Below, piece by piece: positions 13,801 to 19,399 of a stretch of 22,661 nucleotides of DNA; the stretch's first letter is position 1; each line of letters starts with the position of its first letter. The notes under the pieces were generated by a model, which saw nothing but the letters and a program-made list of their open reading frames with translations, searched no databases and was not told the origin of the DNA. This DNA comes from a virus, in IMG/VR virus record IMGVR_UViG_3300018080_000620, positions 1 to 22,661 of that record. One strand, given 5' to 3'. The position numbers were made by a program, and so were the translations under genes.

Positions 13801-13874
13801 CAACTCATCAGGGAGGAACGATAAAAAAATTCAAAGGAACTCACCCGCCAGAGATGAGGGGCTTAATTTTATAG
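10851..13874 (+). CDS. three-domain glycosyltransferase (GT4-GT4-GT2)
   Basis: A 1007-residue protein with three glycosyltransferase units. GT4-like domain 1 spans about 65-385; its sugar-nucleotide signature is YPSRGEGFGLPPLEAMATG (267-285), with the E272 and E280 pair. GT4-like domain 2 spans about 395-735, with ASSFEGYGMFISESLACKVP (644-663) as the matching motif. A GT2-like domain spans about 745-960: IGVVMCVLNEEKFVKSSLRS (747-766), then YILVVDGDEVY (844-854) with the Asp849/Asp851 metal-binding pair. The first 50 residues form a separate unassigned element. There is no membrane segment, so it should act in the cytoplasm. With the downstream dehydratase and methyltransferases it probably builds a short glycan on a phage or host acceptor. 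Three fused domains suggest three ordered transfers. Acceptor unknown. Confidence 0.9.
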   Translation: MLFYLVGKSGRIRELNISHEHKNELLKAGYRMANPKERVDFIHERIKRNKKKFAELKRKYPDFMDVHFLCGSRINDGYGVTSKLLARELEKNNIFLNRELNGQKVGLIYSYPYMIDRLQTPYKIIYTMFESSKMPDDWGEYLRKANLVIVPSEFCRMSMLNQFGIDPVVIPLGYDQEVYKFVKRKRDQRKDPFTFLHYDAFKNRKGWDLILKAFNEEFGKTDFVKLIFKTTLKQAVPLDYDNIETIKGDFGNDEMMKLIGKADCFVYPSRGEGFGLPPLEAMATGIPTIQPRQHGLGQYFNHNVMYKVNTKPCKAVFANPHFDEMDLGVMRNCSVKSLRSKMRLAYDDWKANRKPFRTPFNIHQHARNYTIAKTGGKLADLIKKETTEHFESKNKIVFLTEDTEHITGGRYYSWWLATALKAIGYDVVIYTNRIPAFIDDFLAYPQPRVKIVNSLLHVDTPAKMYFGSPILGSTQACKLGEKYNKPVYCEIFDPFPMMEHWKDQGHHPTWNELIPLMKNKRVNIISLCEYANRWIYDWLNKRKGQVKVISPCINSKAKDQAKQKKKKDWAVFVSRLCTHKNIDHVLDAIKKTNLDLHIITSVDEVEVDKMIKERGMEDRVKIHWFISDVEKFELIKQAKVTINASSFEGYGMFISESLACKVPVVCYDYPTFREIASEFRNQKFIYFADYNKKDSLKNALNTCLKDEEIRRERLKCIEDAVFKQWDFKIMKHQLKYNLHKNVTDLKIGVVMCVLNEEKFVKSSLRSVIKHSNIEKVAVVEGCVTLNEGNANQQGLSLDNTAKEICKVINEENGRKIIYDRYGWAGSKSELRNHALKMLGDDMDYILVVDGDEVYKQIDLDKLVGSMIENPDATVFKIKHLHFWKDGKTLTVGSMWDAYLFRCFKYEDKTLHWERHEAPVVSRDGESVETLGKVVEFKKVFVYHYGYMKSNDEVKAKIDYYKKRDLKLTVKDTYSSWKKGEETQPTHQGGTIKKFKGTHPPEMRGLIL

Positions 13875-13888
13875 TCACAAATAAAAAT

Positions 13889-14023
13889 ATGTTTGAAAAA
13901 CAAGTAAATGAGGCTTTACATCTTTCAATATTTCAATTAACCGTTGGCTTTGTGATTTTATATTGGCGAATCATTTTAGTTGTAATGGTTATTGTGATGT
14001 TGTCGGTTTTAGCTTTAAAATAA
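13889..14023 (+). CDS. 44-residue membrane protein
   Basis: Starting at ATG 13889, the frame encodes a short polar N-terminus and one long hydrophobic stretch (about residues 14-42, VILYWRIILVVMVIVMLSVL at about 22-41), enough for a transmembrane helix. The same frame is open upstream to 13775, but that would overlap the glycosyltransferase by 100 bases with a low-quality sequence, so 13889 is preferred. It sits between the glycosyltransferase gene and the Shine-Dalgarno cassette. It may be a small membrane anchor or holin-like peptide; nothing more can be said. Confidence 0.5.
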   Translation: MFEKQVNEALHLSIFQLTVGFVILYWRIILVVMVIVMLSVLALK

Positions 14024-14028
14024 AGCAA

Positions 14029-14036
14029 AAGGAGGA
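14029..14036 (+). promoter_or_regulatory. strong Shine-Dalgarno site before 14042
   Basis: AAGGAGG ends about six bases before the ATG at 14042. Matching sites precede the next genes: GGAGG at 14214-14218 (ATG 14226), GAGGAGG at 14441-14447 (ATG 14452) and GAGGAGG at 14596-14602 (ATG 14610). Elsewhere in the window starts mostly have A-rich leaders instead, so this marks a cassette with different translation signals. Confidence 0.75.
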
Positions 14037-14041
14037 TCAAA

Positions 14042-14242
14042 ATGGACAGGTATGGAAGGTCGAAAAATTCGATGAAATTCGATGTTACTTGCGACGAGTG
14101 CAAGAAAAAAACAAACATCGGGTTTCCTTGGAAGGATGGAACGTATTGCATTAAATGTTGGACAACCGCAAGAGAAAAGGAGGTTGGAATAATTGGGGGC
14201 ACAGATCTTATCATGGAGGCCGTCTATGGCAAAAAAGAATAA
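14042..14242 (+). CDS. double-CxxC small protein 1 of cassette
   Basis: A 66-residue protein with CDEC (about 17-20) and CIKC (about 36-39) joined by a stretch holding FPWKDGTY, a zinc-ribbon or LIM-like arrangement. It shares the pattern CxxC, aromatic-x-Gly turn, CxxC and following Trp or basic residues with the proteins at 14452 and 14610, indicating common descent. A strong Shine-Dalgarno precedes it. Its end overlaps the HNH gene. Such proteins may bind DNA, RNA or a partner protein; linked nuclease suggests nucleic acid. Not a known named family to me. Confidence 0.7.
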   Translation: MDRYGRSKNSMKFDVTCDECKKKTNIGFPWKDGTYCIKCWTTAREKEVGIIGGTDLIMEAVYGKKE

Positions 14243-14495
14243 GAAACAGGTGTATGGTGTTTGCCCTAGATGTTTTGAACTTCATTATCTTCAAAAACAT
14301 CATGTTCTCCCAAGGTTCCAGTACGGAGACAATCCACACAAAATATATTTGTGTCATGATTGCCACCTTGATCTACATAGATTACTGGGACAGAGGAAAA
14401 GAACACAGGCAAGCTTTTACAAAATCACTAGAGATTATGTGAGGAGGAACAATGAAAACGGAAGTGAAGGTTTACGTTCTTATCGGAAACCGTAA
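14226..14495 (+). CDS. HNH-type endonuclease
   Basis: An 89-residue protein with a zinc-stabilised HNH pattern: CPRC (13-16), then the KHHVLP core (His25/His26), an Asn in GDNPHK, and the second zinc pair with catalytic-type His in LCHDCHLDLHRLL (about 42-54). The start at ATG 14226 lies seven bases after GGAGG. A TTG at 14193 in the same frame, also behind AAAAGGAGG, would add eleven residues and cannot be ruled out. The end overlaps the following gene by 44 bases. HNH enzymes cut DNA in homing, packaging or defence. Here it lies apart from the terminase and within a cassette of different translation style, so a mobile or accessory nuclease is more likely than a packaging one. Confidence 0.8.
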   Translation: MAKKNKKQVYGVCPRCFELHYLQKHHVLPRFQYGDNPHKIYLCHDCHLDLHRLLGQRKRTQASFYKITRDYVRRNNENGSEGLRSYRKP

Positions 14496-14613
14496 ATGCA
14501 ACCAGTGTTTTGAAACCCATACATTCAATTTGAGAATGGGTAATTGGGCAATATGCTGGGACTGTTGGAAAAAACGACAGATTGCGGAAATAGCAGAGGA
14601 GGTTGATAAATGA
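14452..14613 (+). CDS. double-CxxC small protein 2 of cassette
   Basis: A 53-residue protein with CNQC (16-19) and CWDC (35-38), separated by 15 residues that include LRMGNWAI, followed by WKKRQ. Same layout as the proteins at 14042 and 14610. It starts behind GAGGAGG within the HNH gene and ends with its stop overlapping the next ATG (ATGA at 14610-14613). The acidic tail (AEIAEEVDK) differs from its relatives. Zinc-binding is inferred from the cysteines only. Confidence 0.65.
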   Translation: MKTEVKVYVLIGNRKCNQCFETHTFNLRMGNWAICWDCWKKRQIAEIAEEVDK

Positions 14614-14783
14614 ATGTTAGTTGTCCGATGCTAAAAAAAGAGCAATGCAGTGTTTGCGGTAAGACGCTTGATAGGTGGTGGTATATTGGAGATGAAACAT
14701 TTTGCAGAATTTGCAAGGGGACGATAAGAAATGAAGAAAAAGCGTTCAAAGCGGAGGAAGCAACGGAAAAAGAAGGCACTTAA
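14610..14783 (+). CDS. double-CxxC small protein 3 of cassette
   Basis: A 57-residue protein with CSVC (13-16) and CRIC (32-35), with the linking stretch RWWYIGDETF and a lysine/glutamate-rich C-terminus. The third copy of the pattern seen at 14042 and 14452. The ATG is seven bases after GAGGAGG. It ends three bases before the membrane protein at 14787. Together the three proteins and the HNH nuclease form a compact cassette of about 740 bases. Function unknown. Confidence 0.65.
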   Translation: MNVSCPMLKKEQCSVCGKTLDRWWYIGDETFCRICKGTIRNEEKAFKAEEATEKEGT

Positions 14784-14786
14784 ACA

Positions 14787-15062
14787 ATGGAGAATCTGGA
14801 GAAGGCCGATAAAAACATCGAGGTGATTGGATGGATAGCTTTTGGGGTTAGTGTGTGTGCGATCGGTAGCATATTTGATCAAATATTTAAAAATATTGAT
14901 GGTCAAGTTTGCTCGGTTCCTATGGCGTTTATGTTATTTCTTAATGCGAGTTTGTGGCTACTTTATTTTATAAAGTCAAACATTCGCAAAAAGAAAATAC
15001 TGATAATTCAGTCATTCGCCATAATCACACATGCTATAAACACTATTACCGCTTTATTTTAG
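14787..15062 (+). CDS. SemiSWEET-like three-helix membrane protein
   Basis: A 91-residue protein with three hydrophobic helices at about 12-32, 44-63 and 70-90, the size and layout of bacterial SemiSWEET/PQ-loop sugar transporters, which work as dimers. IGWIAFGVSVCAIGSIFDQI followed by FKNIDG recalls the family's first helix (usually ...SYIPQI...N..G), and LNASLWLLYF recalls its second (..INC.LWV.YG). However, the usual PQ is replaced by Asp-Gln and the conserved Asn of the third helix is not evident, so transport activity is doubtful. The resemblance is by eye only. A holin-like function is the main alternative. It follows the Shine-Dalgarno cassette but has only a weak site itself. Confidence 0.55.
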   Translation: MENLEKADKNIEVIGWIAFGVSVCAIGSIFDQIFKNIDGQVCSVPMAFMLFLNASLWLLYFIKSNIRKKKILIIQSFAIITHAINTITALF

Positions 15063-15069
15063 GGAGACC

Positions 15070-15094
15070 GGGGGAACTCCTTAAATATTCCCCC
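15070..15094 (+). other. GC-rich hairpin between membrane-protein genes
   Basis: GGGGGAA (15070-15076) pairs exactly with TTCCCCC (15088-15094) around an 11-base loop. It starts eight bases after the SemiSWEET-like stop and lies 23 bases before the next ATG. There is no T-run after it, so intrinsic termination is doubtful; it may mark the right edge of the inserted cassette or protect the mRNA end. Confidence 0.45.
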
Positions 15095-15117
15095 TACAAT
15101 AAATATTAAAAACAAAC

Positions 15118-15291
15118 ATGATAAGCAAACCAAAAAACATTGACGATTATAAAATAAAAATGAATATTCCAATCTTAATTTTGTTAGCCATTGTTATATT
15201 TAGTATTTTTTATATATCCGATTTACACCAAACAATACATTGCTATAAAACTATAGATAGAGACGATTGTAATAAAGTTTTTAACAAATAA
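15118..15291 (+). CDS. 57-residue membrane-anchored protein
   Basis: A short gene behind the leader AAAAACAAAC. Residues 1-15 are charged and polar, residues 16-34 (NIPILILLAIVIFSIFYIS) form a transmembrane helix, and the tail (35-57) is polar with two cysteines (HCYK and DDCN) that could form a disulfide outside the membrane. It ends two bases before the methyltransferase gene. It could be a small envelope or lysis-accessory (spanin- or holin-like) protein, but no motif decides this. Confidence 0.55.
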   Translation: MISKPKNIDDYKIKMNIPILILLAIVIFSIFYISDLHQTIHCYKTIDRDDCNKVFNK

Positions 15292-15293
15292 TT

Positions 15294-15767
15294 ATGAAAA
15301 AAATCAATTTAGGATGTGGCCTTAAACAAGAAAAAGGATATATAAATTGTGATTCAAGAGCTGACGTTAACCCCGACAGAGTTTTTGATATAACAAATAG
15401 TTTTCCGTTTATAGATAATTCGATAGATGAGGTTAGGGCAATATCTGTTTTTGAGCATATTAGTAAATGGGAAAAGGGGAATGTTTTTCATGAATGTCAC
15501 CGAGTGTTAAAGAAAGATGGCCATTTAATAATCTCGATTCCCAACATGCTAGAATTATCAAATAACCTTTTGACTTTAAATAAAGAAGAGTTGTTTATCA
15601 ACTTTATTTATGGAGAGCAAGATTATAAAGAAAACCAGCATAAATGGGGGTGGACACCAACAACAATTGAGGAGGATTTGAAGATTGCGGGATTTAAGAA
15701 AATCTACGTTAACCCAAAATTTAATCATCGCTATAATGGCGAGATGTTTATAAAAGCTAAAAAATAA
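15294..15767 (+). CDS. SAM-dependent methyltransferase (class I)
   Basis: A 157-residue protein with the SAM-binding motif I INLGCG (4-9), the acidic end of the second strand at YINCD (16-20), and the later HRVLKKDGHLIISIPN segment (about 69-84) that is typical of small methyltransferases found in glycan gene clusters. It is shorter than most class I enzymes (about 200 or more) but keeps the core. It is likely to methylate a sugar or glycan intermediate, given the glycosyltransferase upstream and the dehydratase downstream; the acceptor is not visible from sequence. Two-base gap from the membrane-protein gene. Confidence 0.82.
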   Translation: MKKINLGCGLKQEKGYINCDSRADVNPDRVFDITNSFPFIDNSIDEVRAISVFEHISKWEKGNVFHECHRVLKKDGHLIISIPNMLELSNNLLTLNKEELFINFIYGEQDYKENQHKWGWTPTTIEEDLKIAGFKKIYVNPKFNHRYNGEMFIKAKK

Positions 15768-15782
15768 TTATTAATTGAAAAA

Positions 15783-15983
15783 ATGGCTAAAAATGAAATA
15801 GTAGTAAAAACAAAAGACGTTGTAAAAAATTTAAACGCAATAAGGTATTTGGTTGATGAGGTAATTGACATTTCTACGAAGTTTATTGACAAAGTAGAAT
15901 CCGATAAAGCAAGAAGCATTGAAACATATAGGGATTTAGTGGGACTAAGGAAACTTGCAATTAAGATTAAAAAAAATGTATAA
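15783..15983 (+). CDS. small hypothetical protein
   Basis: A 66-residue, mostly helical, charged protein without cysteines, membrane segments or known motifs. Repeating hydrophobic positions in residues 10-45 suggest a helical bundle or oligomer. Its stop overlaps the start of the FkbM methyltransferase (ATG at 15976), so the two are coupled. It may be a partner of the methyltransferase or unrelated. Confidence 0.55.
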   Translation: MAKNEIVVKTKDVVKNLNAIRYLVDEVIDISTKFIDKVESDKARSIETYRDLVGLRKLAIKIKKNV

Positions 15984-16578
15984 AAAATTTCATTCACAAT
16001 TTGGGGAAGATAAACACATTCGAGAAACATTTTATTCTGATTATTCGGAAGATGGTGTTTTCGTAGATATTGGAGCCGGACACCCAACAAAATTATCAAA
16101 CAGTTATCACTTTGAAAGAAACGGCTGGGATGGTATTTGTATTGATGCCGATTCAAGAAGGATTAAGGAGCTTATGGACAAAAGAGATTGTGAGGTCATA
16201 GATGCAGTCATAACAAAAGATCGTAGAGAGGTGTTTTTTTATCAACATCCAGAACAACCAGACATTTCAAGAATTAATGTAAAAGATAATGGGATTGGAC
16301 ACAAAAGAAAGTCAATTAGGATTGAGGATATTTTAGAAGATTTTGGAATAAAGAAAATAGACCTTCTTTCAATAGATGTTGAAGGTTTTGAATTAGAGGC
16401 GTTGGAAAGCTTTGAACTTGAAAAACATAAGCCGGAAGTGATAATTGTTGAATTTTTAACATTAAAAAATGACAGGTCTTTTGAGATTGAAAAATGGTTT
16501 AATACGAATGCTAAAAATTACTTTCAATTCGACAAAACAACTGCTAATTTAATTTATAAAAGAAATAATAAAAAATAA
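15976..16578 (+). CDS. FkbM-family methyltransferase
   Basis: A 200-residue protein with the FkbM pattern: FHSQFGEDKHI (5-15), then VFVDIGAGHP (28-37) for SAM binding, GWDGICIDAD (50-59), and DLLSIDVEGFELEALESF near residues 128-145, the signature DxEG segment of the family. FkbM-type enzymes O-methylate sugars and other small acceptors and are frequent in surface-glycan clusters. The start at 15976 is chosen over the in-frame TTG at 15955, because 15976 gives an ATG with A-rich leader and a short overlap with the previous stop. The gene lies between the other methyltransferase and the GDP-mannose dehydratase, supporting a role in sugar decoration. Confidence 0.88.
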   Translation: MYKKFHSQFGEDKHIRETFYSDYSEDGVFVDIGAGHPTKLSNSYHFERNGWDGICIDADSRRIKELMDKRDCEVIDAVITKDRREVFFYQHPEQPDISRINVKDNGIGHKRKSIRIEDILEDFGIKKIDLLSIDVEGFELEALESFELEKHKPEVIIVEFLTLKNDRSFEIEKWFNTNAKNYFQFDKTTANLIYKRNNKK

Positions 16579-16580
16579 AC

Positions 16581-17594
16581 ATGAAAACAAAAAAAGCTTT
16601 AATCACTGGAGCAACCGGCCAAGATGCTTCATACTTAATCGAATTATTATTAAAAAAAGGATATAAGATTTATGGAATTGATAGGCGAGTTTCTGTAAAT
16701 AAATATTGGAGGCTTGACGATGTTTATAGCAAAGTTGAATTTATAAACGCCGATTTAACCGATCAAACAAGCCTCTTTAATGCGGTCAAAAAGTGTATGC
16801 CAGATGAGATTTATAATTTAGGGGCAATGAGTCACGTTGGATATTCTTTTGAGGTTCCTATTTATACAGCCCAAGCGACAGGATTAAGCGTTTTATATCT
16901 TCTTGAAGCCATTAAAACATTAAAGCCGGATTGTAAGTTTTATCAAGCCTCAACCAGTGAATTATTTGGAGATGTCAAAGAAACACCCCAAACAGAAAAG
17001 ACACCGTTTAATCCTCAATCACCTTACGCAGTAGCCAAACAATTTGGGCATGAGATGGTTAAATTGTACCGTCAAGGACACGGAATTTTTGCATGTAGCG
17101 GTATTTTATTTAATCACGAATCACCAAGAAGAGGGGAGGATTTTGTTACACAAAAGATAGTTAAAGGGGTTGCTAATTATGTGAAGAATGGCGAGACTTT
17201 TTGCTTAGGTAATTTAGATGCAAAAAGAGATTGGGGACATGCCAAAGATTATGTTAGAGCAATGTATTTGATGATGCAAAAAGATATTCCTGATGATTTC
17301 GTTGTTTCTTCTTGCCGAACGTTTACAGTAAGAGATTTTTTTAGATTAGTTTGTGTACAATTCGGTTTAGGATTAAGATTCGAAGGGAAAGGGATAAATG
17401 AGGTAGTCTTTGATAAATATAGCTCATCGGCTATAATGAGAGTAGATGAAAAATTTTATAGACCTTGTGAGGTTAATTCGTTGATTGGTGATTGCTCAAA
17501 GGCAAAAAATGAACTGAAATGGAAAAGAAAATATAACATATATGAGCTTGTAAAAGATATGTGTGACGCTGAAAAACTAAAATACAAACTTTAA
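16581..17594 (+). CDS. gmd: GDP-mannose 4,6-dehydratase
   Basis: A 337-residue short-chain dehydrogenase-type enzyme converting GDP-D-mannose to GDP-4-keto-6-deoxymannose, precursor of fucose, rhamnose, perosamine and related sugars. Motifs in order: LITGATGQDASYL (7-19) for NADP, with Ala at the third glycine position; NLGAMSHVGYSFEVP (79-93); YQASTSELFG (121-130) with Thr125 and Glu127; SPYAVAK (147-153) with Tyr149 and Lys153; FNHESPRRGEDFVTQKI (177-193); LGNLDAKRDWGHAKDYV (209-225). All catalytic residues of the family are present and length is normal, so it should be active. No reductase or epimerase acting on its product is seen here, so the host or another phage region would complete the sugar. 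A-rich leader AAAAAATAAAC before ATG. Confidence 0.95.
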   Translation: MKTKKALITGATGQDASYLIELLLKKGYKIYGIDRRVSVNKYWRLDDVYSKVEFINADLTDQTSLFNAVKKCMPDEIYNLGAMSHVGYSFEVPIYTAQATGLSVLYLLEAIKTLKPDCKFYQASTSELFGDVKETPQTEKTPFNPQSPYAVAKQFGHEMVKLYRQGHGIFACSGILFNHESPRRGEDFVTQKIVKGVANYVKNGETFCLGNLDAKRDWGHAKDYVRAMYLMMQKDIPDDFVVSSCRTFTVRDFFRLVCVQFGLGLRFEGKGINEVVFDKYSSSAIMRVDEKFYRPCEVNSLIGDCSKAKNELKWKRKYNIYELVKDMCDAEKLKYKL

Positions 17595-17602
17595 AATAAA
17601 AA

Positions 17603-18322
17603 ATGGCACTAATAACAATACCAACCCATCCTGACGCTGATAGTTACGGGACACTTGAAGAGGCTGACGCCCATTTTGAAAATAGGGGCGATGTAAGCGA
17701 TTGGGACGATGCAACTGACGACCTTAAAGAGGCGGTTTTGAAATATGCAACCGATCAAATCGAGTCTATGCGTTTCAGATATGGAAAAGTTGTTGCTTGT
17801 CCGATGTATTATCGAAGAGAACAAGAACTAAAATTTCCTCAAAACGTCGACCCTTCAAGAACTGTTACACCTTCCGAGGTGGGGAGTAATTACTTTAAAT
17901 CAACATCTCTTGCCGATCTTTCAACCATGCCTGACGATTATTGGAATAATGGTTGTGCAATCGTCACAGACGGAGTGGGAAAAGGAGAAACTTATTTGAT
18001 AACAGATTTTGATTATTTAACCGGTAAAGTAACAATTGATGGGAGTTGGACAACAACCCCGAACACTTCAAGCTCGATTATGATTGTTTATAGAGTTTTA
18101 GATAATGTTAAGAAAGCCCAATTTGAACAAGCTTTATATTTGATTCAAGGAGGAGGAGAACGCCAGAAATTGCAAGCCGAGGGAGTAGTTGAATTTAAGC
18201 TTGATGAACTTTGGGAAAAATACAGAGACGGAAATTTTAACGCCGGGAGAATGCCTATTTGTTCAACTGCTAAAGGCTATTTGAGAGGCCTTTACGTTAA
18301 TATTGGTAAACTTTTAAGATGA
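17603..18322 (+). CDS. head-tail connector protein (DnaT-like phage family)
   Basis: A 239-residue protein beginning PTHPDADSYGTLEEADAHFE (8-27), which matches the N-terminus of phage connector proteins annotated as DnaT-like or gp15-like adaptors, and returning to the same fold in the C-terminal helices (KKAQFEQALYLIQGGGERQK, about 172-191). In between, residues about 90-165 form a beta-rich insert (CAIVTDGVGKGETYLITDFD, about 113-132) that looks like an added surface domain and makes the protein longer than the usual 170-200. Such connectors bind below the portal. It resumes the morphogenesis block after the cargo region. Its stop overlaps the next start by four bases. Confidence 0.78.
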   Translation: MALITIPTHPDADSYGTLEEADAHFENRGDVSDWDDATDDLKEAVLKYATDQIESMRFRYGKVVACPMYYRREQELKFPQNVDPSRTVTPSEVGSNYFKSTSLADLSTMPDDYWNNGCAIVTDGVGKGETYLITDFDYLTGKVTIDGSWTTTPNTSSSIMIVYRVLDNVKKAQFEQALYLIQGGGERQKLQAEGVVEFKLDELWEKYRDGNFNAGRMPICSTAKGYLRGLYVNIGKLLR

Positions 18323-18636
18323 TAAACAGATATTTAAATCAAACTTGCCAAATAGAAAACGTTGATGACTATGACCCCGAAGGCAAACCAACATATGAAA
18401 CGGCTTTTACTGCTAAATGCAGAATTGTATTTAAACAAGAAATTGCTTTTGATGACCGAAAAAAAGAGTATTTGATTGATGGTAAGGTTTTTTTAAAAAA
18501 GAGTACAGATATAAAAGAAGAGGCGAAGATTACATTTTCAGGTGAGGAGCTGAAAGTTTTATTTATAAGGAAAAGCATAGAGCTTTATGGGTCAACACTT
18601 TTCCAAAGAGCTAATTTTAAAAGAACAAATGAGTAG
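18319..18636 (+). CDS. head-closure / head-tail joining protein
   Basis: A 105-residue, beta-rich protein with ATGA coupling to the connector gene. Pattern and place fit the SPP1 gp16-like head-closure group: short N-terminal segment with CQIENVDDYDPEGKPTYE (10-27), a series of beta strands and a C-terminal segment with VLFIRKSIELYGS. In this group the protein closes the connector channel and provides the tail-docking surface. Sequence conservation in the family is low, so the call leans on order and size. Confidence 0.7.
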   Translation: MINRYLNQTCQIENVDDYDPEGKPTYETAFTAKCRIVFKQEIAFDDRKKEYLIDGKVFLKKSTDIKEEAKITFSGEELKVLFIRKSIELYGSTLFQRANFKRTNE

Positions 18637-19006
18637 CATGTTGGAAGTAAAATTTGACACTAAAGAAGCAATGAAAGGGCTTGATAAGTTAGGAGTTATT
18701 GGTGACTTAATTAAGGTTAGTGCATTGAACGAAATGGCGGATACTCTTTTGTTATTAAGTAGGTTTGAGGTTCCACTGGATAAAGGCCAGTTGCAGAATA
18801 GCGGGAGTAAATCAATAGGTGATGATGACATAGAGGTTGGATATAATAAGGTTTATGCACTATATCAAGATGAGGGCGGTGACAGTAAAAGGAAGATAAC
18901 AAATTATCAAAATGGAAGAAAAAGCCAGTACTTGAAGGAGCCTTTTGAAAAGAATATTGGTAAATGGCACGCAATTTATGTTAAGGAAAGTAAAAAACAA
19001 TTATAA
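18629..19006 (+). CDS. HK97 gp10-like neck protein
   Basis: A 125-residue protein in the position of HK97 gp10-type neck proteins, between head-closure and tail-terminator genes. The opening LEVKFDTKEAMKGLDKLG (5-22), the DKGQLQNSGSKS stretch (about 51-62, comparable with the family's G.LR.S...) and VGYNKVYALYQDEGG (about 70-84) with an aromatic-rich turn all fit. An upstream ATG at 18587 would overlap the preceding gene by 50 bases; ATG 18629 overlaps by only eight, so it is preferred (18638 is also possible). These proteins help complete the neck or tail attachment. Confidence 0.78.
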   Translation: MSSMLEVKFDTKEAMKGLDKLGVIGDLIKVSALNEMADTLLLLSRFEVPLDKGQLQNSGSKSIGDDDIEVGYNKVYALYQDEGGDSKRKITNYQNGRKSQYLKEPFEKNIGKWHAIYVKESKKQL

Positions 19007-19012
19007 TTAGTT

Positions 19013-19399
19013 ATGGCAATAAAAAACATATTATCAAATTTAAGGACGTATTTAATCAATGAAGGCTTTGAAAATGTTTTTATTGGTCAAATGCCTGAAA
19101 AAGCCGATGATTGCATTTTGATTACACAAGAAGGCGGAGAGCCTGACATTTACATCCCTGTTAGAACTCACACTATTCAAATATTAGTTAGAAACCAAAG
19201 TTCAAGATCGGCTTATGATACAAGTTATGAGATTTATGAGAAATTGCACAGAAAATATGATGATTTTGTTTTGGTAGTAGGTGGCGTTGACGTGATGCTT
19301 AGTGATGCCATTACAGAACCCCAACAAATCGGAATTGACCAAACAGACCGCTTTATTTATTCAACAAATTTTAATTTTATGATTCGACAAGATGATTAA
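19013..19399 (+). CDS. tail terminator / minor capsid protein
   Basis: A 128-residue protein resembling the phage minor-capsid/tail-terminator group (Minor_capsid_3-like). It shows an N-terminal helix (LSNLRTYLINEGF), then NVFIGQMPEKADDCILITQE (about 21-40), where the MPxxxxxxI pattern is characteristic, a strand pair (THTIQILVRNQS), the helix YDTSYEIYEKLHRK, and a C-terminal strand series. Tail terminators form a hexamer that stops tail-tube growth and binds the neck. Its order between the gp10-like gene and the tail tube is as expected. The stop overlaps the Com-like gene by eight bases. Confidence 0.78.
   Translation: MAIKNILSNLRTYLINEGFENVFIGQMPEKADDCILITQEGGEPDIYIPVRTHTIQILVRNQSSRSAYDTSYEIYEKLHRKYDDFVLVVGGVDVMLSDAITEPQQIGIDQTDRFIYSTNFNFMIRQDD

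Noticed and set aside
13775-13888. N-terminal extension of the 44-residue membrane protein
   Set aside because: The extension overlaps the glycosyltransferase C-terminus by 100 bases and is polar and low in complexity; ATG 13889 lies right after the glycosyltransferase stop.
14731-14826. 31-residue extremely basic peptide frame overlapping 14610-14783 and 14787-15062
   Set aside because: Its composition follows from a purine-rich stretch read in another frame; it has no strong Shine-Dalgarno at proper distance and overlaps two better genes.
15070-15094. Intrinsic terminator after the SemiSWEET-like gene
   Set aside because: The stem is strong, but the sequence after it (TACAATAAAT) has no T-run, so it is listed only as a hairpin.
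15731-16156. 141-codon - strand frame opposite the two methyltransferase-region genes
   Set aside because: It is the shadow of well-supported + strand genes with recognised FkbM motifs; the translated sequence is a low-complexity hydrophobic product without motifs.
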